Shown here one piece after another: positions 34,561 to 45,194 of a stretch of DNA of 64,000 nucleotides (position 1 is the stretch's first letter; every line of letters starts with the position of its first letter). The notes under the pieces were generated by a model. The model worked only from the letters and a program-made list of their open reading frames with translations, did no database searches and had not been told where the DNA came from. The DNA is taken from positions 682,001 through 746,000 of the forward strand of contig JADKGA010000002.1 of assembly GCA_016717165.1 (NCBI GenBank), given 5' to 3'. Both the position numbers and the translations under genes were made by a program. This DNA is from Candidatus Lutibacillus vidarii. GTDB taxonomy: Bacteria; Actinomycetota; Actinomycetes; Actinomycetales; Dermatophilaceae.

Positions 34561-35244
34561 TCAGGCGGTGGGGCGGGCCAGGTCGAACCAGGCGACGCCG
34601 AGGTCGGCCAGCAGCAGCCGCAGCAGCGGCAGGGACAGCCCGACAACCCCGTGGTGGTCGCCCTCGACGCCGCTGACGAAGGCTCCGCCCAGGCCATCGA
34701 TGGTGAACGCCCCGGCGACGTGGAGCGGTTCGCCCGTGGCGACATAGCGCTCGATCTCGGCGTCGGTGAGCTCGGCGAAGTGGACGAGCGTCGACGAGGT
34801 GGCACCCACGCTGCCCCGGGTGCCTCCGACCTCCGGCCGGCGGGTGTCGACGAGCCAGTGACCGGTATGGAGGGTGCCGCTGCGCCCGCGCATCCGCCGC
34901 CACCGCTGCACCGCGAGCTGGGGCGAGCCGGGCTTGCCGTGCACCTCACCGTCCAGCTCGAGCACCGAGTCGCACCCGAGGACCAGCGCGTCCGGCACAC
35001 CCGTGGCGCCGAAGGCGATGTCGTCGGCCTTGGCCCGGGCCAACGCGAGCGCGACATCGGCCGGGTCGAGCGGTCCGCTCACCGCCTCGACCGCTGCCAG
35101 CGCAGCTCCCTCGTCGACCTGGCTCACCCGGACCTCGGCGGCGATCCCGACCCGCCGCAGCACGGTCAGGCGGGCCGGGGACGCGGAGGCCAGGACGAAG
35201 CGCGCGGCCTGGGGTCGGCCAACCGCGGGCGAGTGAGCGCTCAG
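34561..35244 (-). CDS. maf: Maf-type nucleotide pyrophosphatase, CTG start
   Basis: An approximately 227-aa Maf/Ham1-like nucleoside-triphosphate pyrophosphatase that removes non-canonical or dTTP/UTP-type nucleotides. FVLASASPARLTVLRRVGI opens the fold, LGCDSVLELDGEVHGKP holds the catalytic Asp, and TIDGLGGAFVSGVEGD follows. Upstream of FVLASASP the only plausible start in frame is CTG at 35244, which overlaps the preceding TGA (CTGA) just as GTGA and ATGA overlaps do elsewhere here. Maf beside acyl-CoA carboxylase genes is the usual actinobacterial order. Confidence 0.88.
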   Translation of the reverse strand: MSAHSPAVGRPQAARFVLASASPARLTVLRRVGIAAEVRVSQVDEGAALAAVEAVSGPLDPADVALALARAKADDIAFGATGVPDALVLGCDSVLELDGEVHGKPGSPQLAVQRWRRMRGRSGTLHTGHWLVDTRRPEVGGTRGSVGATSSTLVHFAELTDAEIERYVATGEPLHVAGAFTIDGLGGAFVSGVEGDHHGVVGLSLPLLRLLLADLGVAWFDLARPTA

Positions 35245-36914
35245 CCGAGGACCGCCTCGCGCAGGACGTCCAGGCCGATGCTGCCGAGGTCGAGGGCGTT
35301 CTTGTGGAAGGTCTTCAGGTCGAAGTCGGCGCCGGCTCGCTGGGCGGCCTCGTCCCGGATCTGCAGCCAGAGCCGCTCGCCGATCTTGTATGACGGTGCC
35401 TGCCCGGGCCAGCCGAGGTAGCGGTCCAGCTCGAACCGGCGAGAGGACTCCTCGAGCCCTGCGTGCCTGGTGAGCAAGGTCCACGCCTTGTCGTAGGTCC
35501 AGGCGCCGCCACCGACCTCGGCTGGCGCCTCGAACCCGCAGTGCACGCCGATGTCGATGACCACCCGGGCGGCCCGCAGCGACTGGCCTCCGAGCCAGCC
35601 CATCCGGTTGCCGGGGTCGTCGAGATAGCCGAGGTCGGCCATGAGCCGCTCGGAGTACAGCGCCCAGCCCTCGCCGTGCCCGGACACCCAGCACTCCAGC
35701 CGCCGCCAGGTGTTGAGCAGCTCGCGGCGGTAGACCGCCTGAGCCACCTGGAGGTGATGGCCCGGGACGCCCTCGTGGTGGACCGTGGTCAGCTCGCGCC
35801 AGGTGCCGAAGGTCGTCACGCCCTGGGGGACCGACCACCACATCCGGCCGGGGCGGGAGAAGTCGTCCGATGGTCCGGTGTAGTAGATGCCGCCGGTCTG
35901 GGTCGGGGCGATCCGGCACTCGATGGTGCGAATCGGGTCGGGGATATCGAAATGCGTGTCGGCCAGCGACGCGATCGCCCCGTCGGCGCGCTCCTGCATC
36001 CACTCCCGCAGCGCGTCGGTGCCCTCCAGCCGGTATGCCGGGTCGGCGTCGAGGATCTCGATGGCCTCCTGGACGGTGGCGCCCGGGCGGATTCGTTCGG
36101 CGACCACGGCCATGTCGGCGCTGATCCGCGCCAGCTCCTCCTGGCCCCAGTGGTAGGTCTCCTCCAGGTCGACGACGGCGCCGAGGAAGTACTGCGAGCT
36201 GAGCCGGTAGGTGTCGATGCCGCAGGCGTCCGACTCCGGGGCAGCCGGGAGCAGCTCGTCGCGGAGGACCTCGCCGAGGGTGGCATAGGCGGAGGCAGCT
36301 GACGCCGCGCCGTCCCGTACGGCGGCGACGGTCGCGTCCGAGTGGCTCTGTGCGGAGGCCACCAGGGCGGCGAAGTAGCCGTCCGGTGCGACGAGCCGCT
36401 CGCACTGGGCCACGCACGCGGTGACCTGACGCTGCGGCGAGACCTGACCGGAGCTCTTCGCGAAGCGCAGCGACTCGGCATACTGCGCCAGCGCTGTCGG
36501 CACCTTGGCGAGCCGCGCGGCGAGGACGCGCCACTGCTCGTCGGTGTCGGTCGGCATGAGGTCGAAGGTGTCCCGGACCGTCTGCAGCGGCGAGGCGAGG
36601 ACGTTGAGCGACTTCGCCTCGAGTCCGGCGTCGTACATCGCCTCGGCGAGACCGAGGCGCTCCTTCATCGCGGCGATGGTCACCACGTCGACGGCGTCCG
36701 CGGGGACGGCTCCCTCCAGGGCGGACACGGTGGCGCGGCGGTGTTCCGAGACCGCAGCGAGGCCGGCGGGGGAGAGGTCGTCGATGTCCTCGTCATGTCC
36801 GGGGACGCCAAAATAGGTGGCGGCCAGGGGGCTGAGTCGGACGGTGCCGGCGAAGTGTTCCTCCGCGATGGCGTCGACGGCGGTCGGGGTGCGAGATCCA
36901 GGGGTGTCGGTCAC
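35241..36914 (-). CDS. DUF885 family putative metallopeptidase
   Basis: A 557-aa DUF885 protein, a mostly helical family related to M3/M32-like zinc peptidases. The motif VHHEGVPGHHLQ is the HExxH-like signature, with a downstream GHGEGWALYSERL supplying a probable Glu ligand. There is no signal peptide, so it is cytoplasmic. TACCGT lies 6 nt before the GTG, a leaderless arrangement. Its stop overlaps the Maf start. Substrate unknown. Confidence 0.9.
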   Translation of the reverse strand: MTDTPGSRTPTAVDAIAEEHFAGTVRLSPLAATYFGVPGHDEDIDDLSPAGLAAVSEHRRATVSALEGAVPADAVDVVTIAAMKERLGLAEAMYDAGLEAKSLNVLASPLQTVRDTFDLMPTDTDEQWRVLAARLAKVPTALAQYAESLRFAKSSGQVSPQRQVTACVAQCERLVAPDGYFAALVASAQSHSDATVAAVRDGAASAASAYATLGEVLRDELLPAAPESDACGIDTYRLSSQYFLGAVVDLEETYHWGQEELARISADMAVVAERIRPGATVQEAIEILDADPAYRLEGTDALREWMQERADGAIASLADTHFDIPDPIRTIECRIAPTQTGGIYYTGPSDDFSRPGRMWWSVPQGVTTFGTWRELTTVHHEGVPGHHLQVAQAVYRRELLNTWRRLECWVSGHGEGWALYSERLMADLGYLDDPGNRMGWLGGQSLRAARVVIDIGVHCGFEAPAEVGGGAWTYDKAWTLLTRHAGLEESSRRFELDRYLGWPGQAPSYKIGERLWLQIRDEAAQRAGADFDLKTFHKNALDLGSIGLDVLREAVLG

Positions 36915-36938
36915 CCGAGCACGGTATCTCAGGCTTGC

Positions 36939-37169
36939 TCAGCGGGGCAGGGCAGATCCTCGCCACGCGCCAAACCCGTGGCTGTGCGTATGCCGCATCC
37001 GCCCACCCGGCGACGACCAGGCCGAGCCGGACCGCCCCCCGCCACCGTCGGCCTCACCACCGCCGCCCGCGGCGGAGAGCACCGCCACGAGGGCGGCGAT
37101 CTCGGCCGCGGTGGGTCGACCGGCGGCGACCCGGATCGATGGGGTCGGCGCGCTGTCCTGCTCGCTCAT
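36939..37169 (-). CDS. Acyl-CoA carboxylase epsilon subunit (AccE-like)
   Basis: A 76-aa small protein with PSIRVAAGRPTAAEIAALVAVLSAA, matching the short helix of actinobacterial AccE5-type subunits that stabilise the alpha-beta carboxylase complex. A Gly-rich segment and a WSSPGGRMR-type tail follow, also family-typical. It lies 77 bp downstream of the AccD gene on the same strand, the normal accD-accE order. Confidence 0.88.
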   Translation of the reverse strand: MSEQDSAPTPSIRVAAGRPTAAEIAALVAVLSAAGGGGEADGGGGRSGSAWSSPGGRMRHTHSHGFGAWRGSALPR

Positions 37170-37246
37170 CGGGTCAGCCTCGTCTCGTGGTGGCGGTCGG
37201 CTCGTCGTCGTGTCGTCGCGTCGTCGCGTCGGCGCGTTCGCGCTGG

Positions 37247-38857
37247 TCAGAGCGGGATATTGCCGTGCTTCTTCGGCGGCAGGCTCTGTCGCTTGGTGCG
37301 CAGCGCCCGGAAGGCCTTGGTGACATTCATCCGCGTGTTCGACGGGGAGATGACCGTGTCGATATAGCCGCGCTCGGCGGCGATATACGGGTTGGCGAGG
37401 GTCTCCTCGTAGTTCTTGACGAAGCCGGCGCGGGCCGCGTCGACATCCCCGCCGGCGTCGACGACATCCTTGATCTCCTTGCGGTAAAGGATGTTCACCG
37501 CGCCCTGGGCGCCCATGACGGCGATCTGCCCGGTTGGCCAGGACAGGTTGATATCGGCGCCGAGGTGCTTGGAGCCCATGACGTCGTACGCCCCGCCGTA
37601 GGCCTTCCGGGTGATGACGGTGACCTTGGGGACGGTCGCCTCGGCATACGCATAGATGAGCTTGGCGCCGCGCCGGATGATGCCATTCCACTCCTGGCCG
37701 GTGCCGGGGAGGAAGCCGGGAACGTCGACGAAGGTGAGGATCGGGACATTGAAGGCGTCGCAGGTGCGGACGAACCGAGCGGCCTTCTCCGAGGCGTCGA
37801 TATCGAGGCAGCCGGCGTACTGCATCGGCTGGTTGGCGACCACGCCGACGGGGCGGCCCTCGATGCGGGCGAACCCGGTGAGGATATTCGGCGCGAACAG
37901 CGGCATGACCTCGAGGAAGTCCGCGTCGTCGACGACATGGGTGATGACGGTGTGCATGTCATAGGGGACATTCGCCGAGTCGGGGATGAAGGTGTCGAGG
38001 AAGCGGTCGTCCTCGGTCACCTCGAGGTCGGACTCGACGTCGTCGGCCGGCGGGTCCTCCATGTTGTTGCTCGGGAGGAAGGACAGCAGCGCCTTGACGT
38101 ACTCGATGGCGTCGTCCTCGTCGGTGCCCATGTAGTGGGCATTGCCCGACTTGGTGTTGTGCGTCCGGGCGCCGCCGAGCTCCTCGAAGCCGACCTCCTC
38201 GCCGGTGACCGTCTTGATGACGTCGGGTCCGGTGATGAACATGTGCGAGGTCTGGTCGACCATGACGGTGAAGTCGGTGATGGCGGGGGAGTAGACGGCA
38301 CCACCAGCACAGGGGCCCATGATGAGGGAGATCTGCGGCACGACGCCGCTGGCCATGACATTGCGGTAGAAGATCTCGCCGTAGAGGCCGAGCGAGACCA
38401 CGCCCTCCTGGATGCGGGCGCCACCGGAGTCGTTGATGCCGACGACCGGGCAGCCGACCTTCATCGCGAAGTCCATGACCTTGACGATCTTCTCGCCGAA
38501 GACCTCGCCGAGGGAGCCGCCGAAGACGGTGAAGTCCTGGGCGAAGATCGCCACCGTCCGGCCGTCGATGGTGCCATAGCCGGTGACGACGCCGTCGCCA
38601 TACGGCCGGTGCTTCTCCTGGCCGAACTGGTTGCTGCGGTGCCGGGCGTACTTGTCCATCTCGATGAACGAGCCTTCGTCGAGGAGCAGCTCGATCCGCT
38701 CCCGGGCGGTTTTCTTGCCCTTGGCGTGCTGCTTCTCCACCGCGCGTGTCGAGCCAGCATTGGCGACCTCGGCAACCCGACGCCGAAGATCGGCGAGCTT
38801 GCCGGCGGTCGTGCTGAGGTCGATCGCGTCTGCACCCGTCAGGTCGTCCTTGGCCAT
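37247..38857 (-). CDS. Propionyl/acyl-CoA carboxylase beta subunit (AccD5-like)
   Basis: A 536-aa carboxyltransferase. SGGARIQEGVVSLGLYGEIFYRN and GPCAGGAVYSPAITDF are in the N half, DVPGFLPGTGQEWNGIIRRG and TRKAYGGAYDVMGSKHL in the C half, as in AccD5/PccB enzymes making methylmalonyl- or malonyl-CoA. The ATG at 38857 follows TAGGCT by 7 nt. The order accD-accE-DUF885-maf on one strand, with birA elsewhere in the window, matches the housekeeping carboxylase locus of actinobacteria. Confidence 0.95.
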   Translation of the reverse strand: MAKDDLTGADAIDLSTTAGKLADLRRRVAEVANAGSTRAVEKQHAKGKKTARERIELLLDEGSFIEMDKYARHRSNQFGQEKHRPYGDGVVTGYGTIDGRTVAIFAQDFTVFGGSLGEVFGEKIVKVMDFAMKVGCPVVGINDSGGARIQEGVVSLGLYGEIFYRNVMASGVVPQISLIMGPCAGGAVYSPAITDFTVMVDQTSHMFITGPDVIKTVTGEEVGFEELGGARTHNTKSGNAHYMGTDEDDAIEYVKALLSFLPSNNMEDPPADDVESDLEVTEDDRFLDTFIPDSANVPYDMHTVITHVVDDADFLEVMPLFAPNILTGFARIEGRPVGVVANQPMQYAGCLDIDASEKAARFVRTCDAFNVPILTFVDVPGFLPGTGQEWNGIIRRGAKLIYAYAEATVPKVTVITRKAYGGAYDVMGSKHLGADINLSWPTGQIAVMGAQGAVNILYRKEIKDVVDAGGDVDAARAGFVKNYEETLANPYIAAERGYIDTVISPSNTRMNVTKAFRALRTKRQSLPPKKHGNIPL

Positions 38858-38976
38858 GCCGCCCAGCCTAGCGACGCTGCCGACAGGCGCGACACCCACG
38901 GGCTGCGCCGATCGCGGCCCGGCCGGGTGGCGCCCGTCACGGGCCACGCCCGCCTGGGGGTATGCCGGAGCCGCTC

Positions 38977-39915
38977 CTAGGGCAGCGCGTCGAGCCGGTG
39001 GCGGAGCTCGGTGACGGCGGCGGCGCCCCAGTCGGTGTGGTCATTGCGCCACCCCTGAAGGTCGCGGAAGAGCGGGCACGAGTTCGCCGTCGCGTGCCCG
39101 TAGACCATGCTCGTGGGAATGCCGTACTCGTGCTGCAAGGAGCGCACCAGGGCCAGCAGCCCACCCACCTGGGCGGTGCGGGCGAGGATCTGCTGGTCGG
39201 CCCACGCCGAGCTGTGGCCGTTCGTCGGCTGGACCACCTCGATCCCGATGGCGACATGGTTGAGCCCGATCGCGTGCCGGCACATGACGCTGGTCGGGAC
39301 GAGCTGGTAGGCGACGCCGGAGTAGTCGACGACATAGTGCGCGCAAGTCCCGGGCAGCTCACCGAGCGCCGCGGTGTCCCGGGAGAAGGTCGAGATGGCG
39401 GAGGCGGCCGAGTCGCCGGCGGTGAAGTGCAGGACGATGACCTTCGGGTGGAGGGTGGCGGAGTCGACCCCGTAGTGCCGCTTCGCGTAGGCCGCCATCT
39501 CGGCCCGCCGGGTGGGACCGTAGGGGATGGGTCGGGAGAGGACCCGCAGCACCGGTGCGGTCGCGGTATGCGCGGCCGGGGCCCGCGTCGTGGCCGTCGC
39601 CGGCCCTCGGGTGTGGCTGGTCGGCGTCGTCGAGCGTGGCGTCGTCGGTCCCGGGGACGTGGGGGTGGCGGCGGTCGTGCTCGTCGTCGTGGCGGGGACC
39701 GAGGGGCTGGCCGGCGAGGTGGCCGACGAGGCGGCCGGTGTGGCCTGGGTCGGCCCGGTGGCGCCGGTAGGGGCGGCCGCCGGCAGCGCTGCCGTGCACG
39801 CCGCCGCCAGCAGCGCGACTACCAGCCCGACTACCAGCCCGGCGACCGGCCCGGCGACCGGCCCGGCGACCGCGACGGTCCTCCCGGGTCGGGGGGCCAG
39901 GCGTCGGGTTCTCAC
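38977..39915 (-). CDS. Lipoprotein N-acetylmuramoyl-L-alanine amidase (amidase_2)
   Basis: A 312-aa exported protein. The signal peptide ends in LLAAAC (lipobox, Cys about 40); its hydrophobic core contains short tandem repeats (GPVAGPVAGL), reflected in 12-bp DNA repeats. A Thr/Ser/Pro-rich linker (about 45-120) leads to an amidase_2/PGRP domain: VIVLHFTAG, HYVVDYSGVAYQL, RHAIGLNHVAIGIE and HATANSCPLF show the zinc His and catalytic residues. It should cut the muramyl-peptide bond in the cell wall. GTG start. Confidence 0.9.
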   Translation of the reverse strand: MRTRRLAPRPGRTVAVAGPVAGPVAGLVVGLVVALLAAACTAALPAAAPTGATGPTQATPAASSATSPASPSVPATTTSTTAATPTSPGPTTPRSTTPTSHTRGPATATTRAPAAHTATAPVLRVLSRPIPYGPTRRAEMAAYAKRHYGVDSATLHPKVIVLHFTAGDSAASAISTFSRDTAALGELPGTCAHYVVDYSGVAYQLVPTSVMCRHAIGLNHVAIGIEVVQPTNGHSSAWADQQILARTAQVGGLLALVRSLQHEYGIPTSMVYGHATANSCPLFRDLQGWRNDHTDWGAAAVTELRHRLDALP

Positions 39916-39943
39916 CGGCCCAGGGTACGTCCCCGGAGCGCGT

Positions 39944-39962
39944 GTCTGGGATCCGAGACGGA
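39944..39962. promoter_or_regulatory. Candidate hut operator upstream of hutH
   Basis: GTCTGGGATCCGAGACGGA, 52 bp before the hutH ATG. The first 16 bp are an imperfect palindrome (14 of 16 symmetric). The identical 19-mer recurs at 43374 before ftcD. Confidence 0.75.
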
Positions 39963-40014
39963 TTCGCGGTCAACCCCCTGTGCGCTGACCTCGCCCGCGC
40001 GGTCCCATGGCGGT

Positions 40015-41562
40015 ATGACGCAGACCGTTGTCCTTGGGGTCGGACCCCTCGCTGCGGCCGAGGTGCTCGCCGTGGCCCGGGGCGGCGCCCGGGTCGAGCT
40101 CGGCGCCGACGCCCTGGCCGAGATGGCCCGCTCGCGCGCCGTCATCGAGGGCCTCGCCGATGACACCGAGCCGCACTATGGCGTCTCGACCGGTTTCGGG
40201 GCGCTCGCGACGACGAGCATCCCGGTGGAGCGCCGCGCCGACCTGCAGCGCAGCCTGATCCGCTCGCACGCGGCCGGCACCGGCCCGATGGTCGAGACCG
40301 AGGTCGTTCGCGCGCTGATGCTGCTGCGCCTGTCGACGCTGGCCACCGGCCGCACCGGGGTGCGGGTCGGCACCGCGCAGGCGTATGCCGACCTGCTCAA
40401 CGCCGGGCTCACCCCGGTGGTCCGGGAGTACGGCTCGCTCGGCTGCTCCGGCGACCTCGCACCCCTGGCGCACTGTGCGCTCGCCGTGATGGGTGAGGGT
40501 GAGGTCGTCGACGCCGAGGGTCGGCTGCGCCCGGCCGGCGAGGCCCTGTCGGCATACGGGCTGGCGCCGGTGACCCTGGCCGAGAAGGAGGGGCTGGCCC
40601 TCATCAACGGGACCGACGGCATGCTCGGCATGCTCCTGCTCGCGCTGGCCGACCTGGAGAACCTCCTCGCCGTGGCCGATATCGCCGCGGGGATGTCGGT
40701 GGAGGGGCTGCTCGGGACCGACCACGTCTTCGCGGCGGACCTGCAAGCGCTGCGGCCGCACCCCGGGCAGGCGGCCTCCGCCGCGAACCTGCGGACGATG
40801 CTCGCGGACAGCCCGATCCGGGCCAGCCACCAGGTCGAGGACTGCCCGCGCGTCCAGGACGCCTACTCGATGCGCTGTGCCCCGCAGGTGCACGGCGCCG
40901 CGCGGGACACCTGCGCTCATGCCGCCTCCGTCGCCGCGCGCGAGCTCGCGTCGGCCGTCGACAACCCGGTCGTCACGCTCGACGGCCGGGTCGAGTCCAA
41001 TGGCAACTTCCACGGGGCCCCGGTCGCGTATGTCCTCGACTTCCTCGCCATCGTCGCGGCGGATGTCGCGAGCATGTCGGAGCGGCGGACCGACCGCTTC
41101 CTCGACAAGTCCCGCAACCAGGGGCTGGCACCCTTCCTCGCCGAGGACCCGGGGGTGGACTCGGGCCTGATGATCGCGCAGTACGCCCAGGCCGGGATCG
41201 TCTCCGAGCTCAAGCGGCTCGCCGCCCCGGCCTCGGTCGACTCGATCCCGTCCTCGGCGATGCAGGAGGACCACGTCTCGATGGGGTGGGCCGCGGCGCG
41301 CAAGCTGCGGCGCAGCGTCGACGGGCTCGGCCGGGTGCTCGCGATCGAGGTGCTCACCGCCGCTCGGGGCATCGCGCGCCGGGCCCCGCTGCTGCCCGGC
41401 CCGGCGACCGGCGCCGTGGTCCGGTTGGTCGAGTCGGTCGCCGGTGGCACCGGACCGGACCGCTACCTGAGCCCCCAGATCGAGGCGGTCGTCGAGGCGG
41501 TCCAGACCGGTGCGGTCCGCGCGGCGGTCGAGTCGGTCACCGGTACGTTGGCAGGCCCGTAG
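40015..41562 (+). CDS. hutH: Histidine ammonia-lyase
   Basis: A 515-aa HAL, deaminating L-histidine to urocanate as the first step of histidine degradation. Tyr55 in HYGVSTGFG and the MIO triad region at 144-146 (GCSGDLAPLAH) are present; the triad is Cys-Ser-Gly where most family members have Ala-Ser-Gly, though the essential Ser-Gly is kept. NGTDGM and the C-terminal SSAMQEDHVSMG blocks agree. It starts the hut cluster hutH-hutU-ftcD-hutI, with a palindromic operator upstream. Confidence 0.95.
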   Translation: MTQTVVLGVGPLAAAEVLAVARGGARVELGADALAEMARSRAVIEGLADDTEPHYGVSTGFGALATTSIPVERRADLQRSLIRSHAAGTGPMVETEVVRALMLLRLSTLATGRTGVRVGTAQAYADLLNAGLTPVVREYGSLGCSGDLAPLAHCALAVMGEGEVVDAEGRLRPAGEALSAYGLAPVTLAEKEGLALINGTDGMLGMLLLALADLENLLAVADIAAGMSVEGLLGTDHVFAADLQALRPHPGQAASAANLRTMLADSPIRASHQVEDCPRVQDAYSMRCAPQVHGAARDTCAHAASVAARELASAVDNPVVTLDGRVESNGNFHGAPVAYVLDFLAIVAADVASMSERRTDRFLDKSRNQGLAPFLAEDPGVDSGLMIAQYAQAGIVSELKRLAAPASVDSIPSSAMQEDHVSMGWAAARKLRRSVDGLGRVLAIEVLTAARGIARRAPLLPGPATGAVVRLVESVAGGTGPDRYLSPQIEAVVEAVQTGAVRAAVESVTGTLAGP

Positions 41563-41610
41563 GACCTTTGCACCGTCACTTCCTACCTTTCTACCCTGAG
41601 GAGTCCGACC

Positions 41611-43266
<1,656 letters not shown>

Positions 43267-43304
43267 GCGAACCACCTCCCGACACGGGGGCCGCCTCGGT
43301 CCTC

Positions 43305-43362
43305 GCCACGGTTGTTCCGGTTCGCCCCTGGTATGACGGTGGCAGATCCTAACAACCGTGGC
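43305..43362. repeat. 12-bp inverted repeat between hutU and ftcD
   Basis: GCCACGGTTGTT (43305-43316) and its exact complement AACAACCGTGGC (43351-43362) are separated by 34 nt. It could be a terminator-like stem for hutU or paired half-sites for a dimeric regulator; no T tract follows. It lies 11 bp before the second hut operator. Confidence 0.8.
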
Positions 43363-43373
43363 GGCTGCGGCCA

Positions 43374-43392
43374 GTCTGGGATCCGAGACGGA
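43374..43392. promoter_or_regulatory. Candidate hut operator upstream of ftcD
   Basis: Exact second copy of the 19-mer GTCTGGGATCCGAGACGGA, 79 bp before the ftcD start. Two identical copies in front of two transcription units of the same pathway is strong evidence for a shared regulator site. Confidence 0.78.
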
Positions 43393-43471
43393 AATGCCGA
43401 TCCGGGGCGGCGCCCGAGGGCCCGGTCGCGGTGCAATGGGGGCAGTGACATCCGCGAGAAGGGTGAGGTGC

Positions 43472-45151
43472 GTGAAGATCGTCGAGTGCGTCCCGAATGT
43501 CTCCGAGGGCCGCCGGCCGGAGGTGTATGCCGCGATCACCAAGGCGGCCGCCGACGTCCCCGGCGTGACCGTCCTCGACGTCGACCCGGGCGCGGAGACG
43601 AACCGGACCGTCATCACCTTCGTCGGTGACCCCGAGGCAGTGCTCGAGGGGGCCTGGCAGCTGATCTGCGCCGCCGTCGAGCGGATCGACATGAGCGGGC
43701 ATCAGGGCGCCCACGCCCGGATGGGCGCCGTCGACGTCGTCCCCTTCGTCCCCGTCGCCGAGATGACGATGGAGGAGTGCGCCGAGCTGGCCCGGCGCCT
43801 GGGCGAGCGGGTGGGTCGTGAGCTGGGGGTGCCCGTCTACCTCTACGAGCACGCGGCGTCGAGCCCGCAGCGACGCAATCTCGCCGACGTCCGCGCCGGG
43901 GAGTACGAGGGCCTCGCCGACAAGCTCGCCGACCCGGCCTGGCGCCCGGACTATGGCCCGGCGGCGTTCGTGCCGCGCTCGGGGGCGACGGTCATCGGTG
44001 CCCGCCCCTTCCTCGTCGCCTACAACGTCAACCTCAACACCACCGACAAGCGGCTCGCCGCCCGGATCGCCGCCGATATCCGTGAGAAGGGCCGCAAGCG
44101 CCTCGACGCCGCAGGCAAGCCGGTCCGAGACGCCGATGGCGCGGAGATCTGGGACAAGGGCCTGCTCCGCGGCATCAAGGCGGTCGGCTGGACCATCCCC
44201 GAGTACGGCTGCGCCCAGGTGTCGATCAATGTCACCGACCTCGAGGCGACCCCGTTGCACCTCGTCTTCGACACCTGCGTCGAGCGGGCCACCGTGCACG
44301 GCCTGCGGGTCACCGGGTCCGAGCTGGTCGGGATGGTCCCGCGCGATGTCCTGCTCGCCGCCGGGCGGCACTACCTGGCCCGGATGGGCCGCTCGACCGG
44401 CGTGCCCGAGGCCACCCTCATCCACATCGCGACCCGCACCCTCGGCCTGTCCGAGGTCAAGGCCTTCGACCCGGCCGAGCGGGTCATCGAGTACCGCCTC
44501 GCCGCACCCGCGCCGCTCGCGGCGCTGTCCCTGACCGCCTTCGCCGACGAGCTGTCGAGCGACTCGCCGGCCCCGGGCGGCGGCTCGGTCGCCGCCCTGG
44601 CCGGGGCGCTGGGTGCCGGTCTGGCCGCGATGGTCGCCAACCTCAGCCACCCCAAGCGCGGCTTCGAGGAACACCGCCCCGCCCTGGAGGCGCTCGCGCT
44701 GCGCGGCCAGGAGCTCAGCGCCCGGCTGCTCGCCGCAGTCGACGCCGACACGGCCGCCTTCGACGGCTACCTCGCGGCGCTGCGCCTGCCGCACTCCACC
44801 GCGGCGGAGACGGCGGCCCGCGACGCCGCCCTGCTCGAGGCGACGATCGGGACGATCGAGGTCCCGATGGTCACCCTGGAGGCCGCCCCCGAGGTCGTCC
44901 AGCTCTGCCTGGCCGCCGCCGGGATCGGGATGTCCTCCTCGCTGTCGGACGCCGGCACCGGTGCGGCCATGGCGCTGGCCGCGGCCTCCGGGGCGTACCA
45001 GAACGTCTGCATCAACCTCCCCGGCCTCGCCGACGCCGACGCCCGGGCTGGGCTGCTCGCCCGCGCCGACGCCGCCTGGGCACGGACGACGGAGCTGGCC
45101 GCCCAGGCGCAGGCGGTCACCTTGGGTGCCCTCCGCGCCGCTGCAGGATGA
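43472..45151 (+). CDS. ftcD: Bifunctional formimidoyltransferase-cyclodeaminase
   Basis: A 559-aa fusion. The N-terminal formiminotransferase begins KIVECVPNVSEGRRP and has HQGAHARMGAVDVVPF and NLNTTDKRLA; after about residue 350 the cyclodeaminase domain follows (SPAPGGGSVAALAGALGAGLAAMVANL). It moves the formimino group of formiminoglutamate to tetrahydrofolate and releases ammonia, so histidine is degraded through the folate route rather than HutG or HutF. The GTG at 43472 begins directly at the conserved domain. It has its own upstream operator copy. Confidence 0.95.
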   Translation: MKIVECVPNVSEGRRPEVYAAITKAAADVPGVTVLDVDPGAETNRTVITFVGDPEAVLEGAWQLICAAVERIDMSGHQGAHARMGAVDVVPFVPVAEMTMEECAELARRLGERVGRELGVPVYLYEHAASSPQRRNLADVRAGEYEGLADKLADPAWRPDYGPAAFVPRSGATVIGARPFLVAYNVNLNTTDKRLAARIAADIREKGRKRLDAAGKPVRDADGAEIWDKGLLRGIKAVGWTIPEYGCAQVSINVTDLEATPLHLVFDTCVERATVHGLRVTGSELVGMVPRDVLLAAGRHYLARMGRSTGVPEATLIHIATRTLGLSEVKAFDPAERVIEYRLAAPAPLAALSLTAFADELSSDSPAPGGGSVAALAGALGAGLAAMVANLSHPKRGFEEHRPALEALALRGQELSARLLAAVDADTAAFDGYLAALRLPHSTAAETAARDAALLEATIGTIEVPMVTLEAAPEVVQLCLAAAGIGMSSSLSDAGTGAAMALAAASGAYQNVCINLPGLADADARAGLLARADAAWARTTELAAQAQAVTLGALRAAAG

Positions 45152-45194
45152 CCGGTATGCCGCCCCGCCGGCTCGAGCGCTCGGGGACCAACCG

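Noticed and set aside
37247..38857. AccD at 37247 and 29244 as duplicates
   Set aside because: They differ in motifs and context (housekeeping accD-accE-maf versus dehydrogenase-linked), so they are distinct paralogues.
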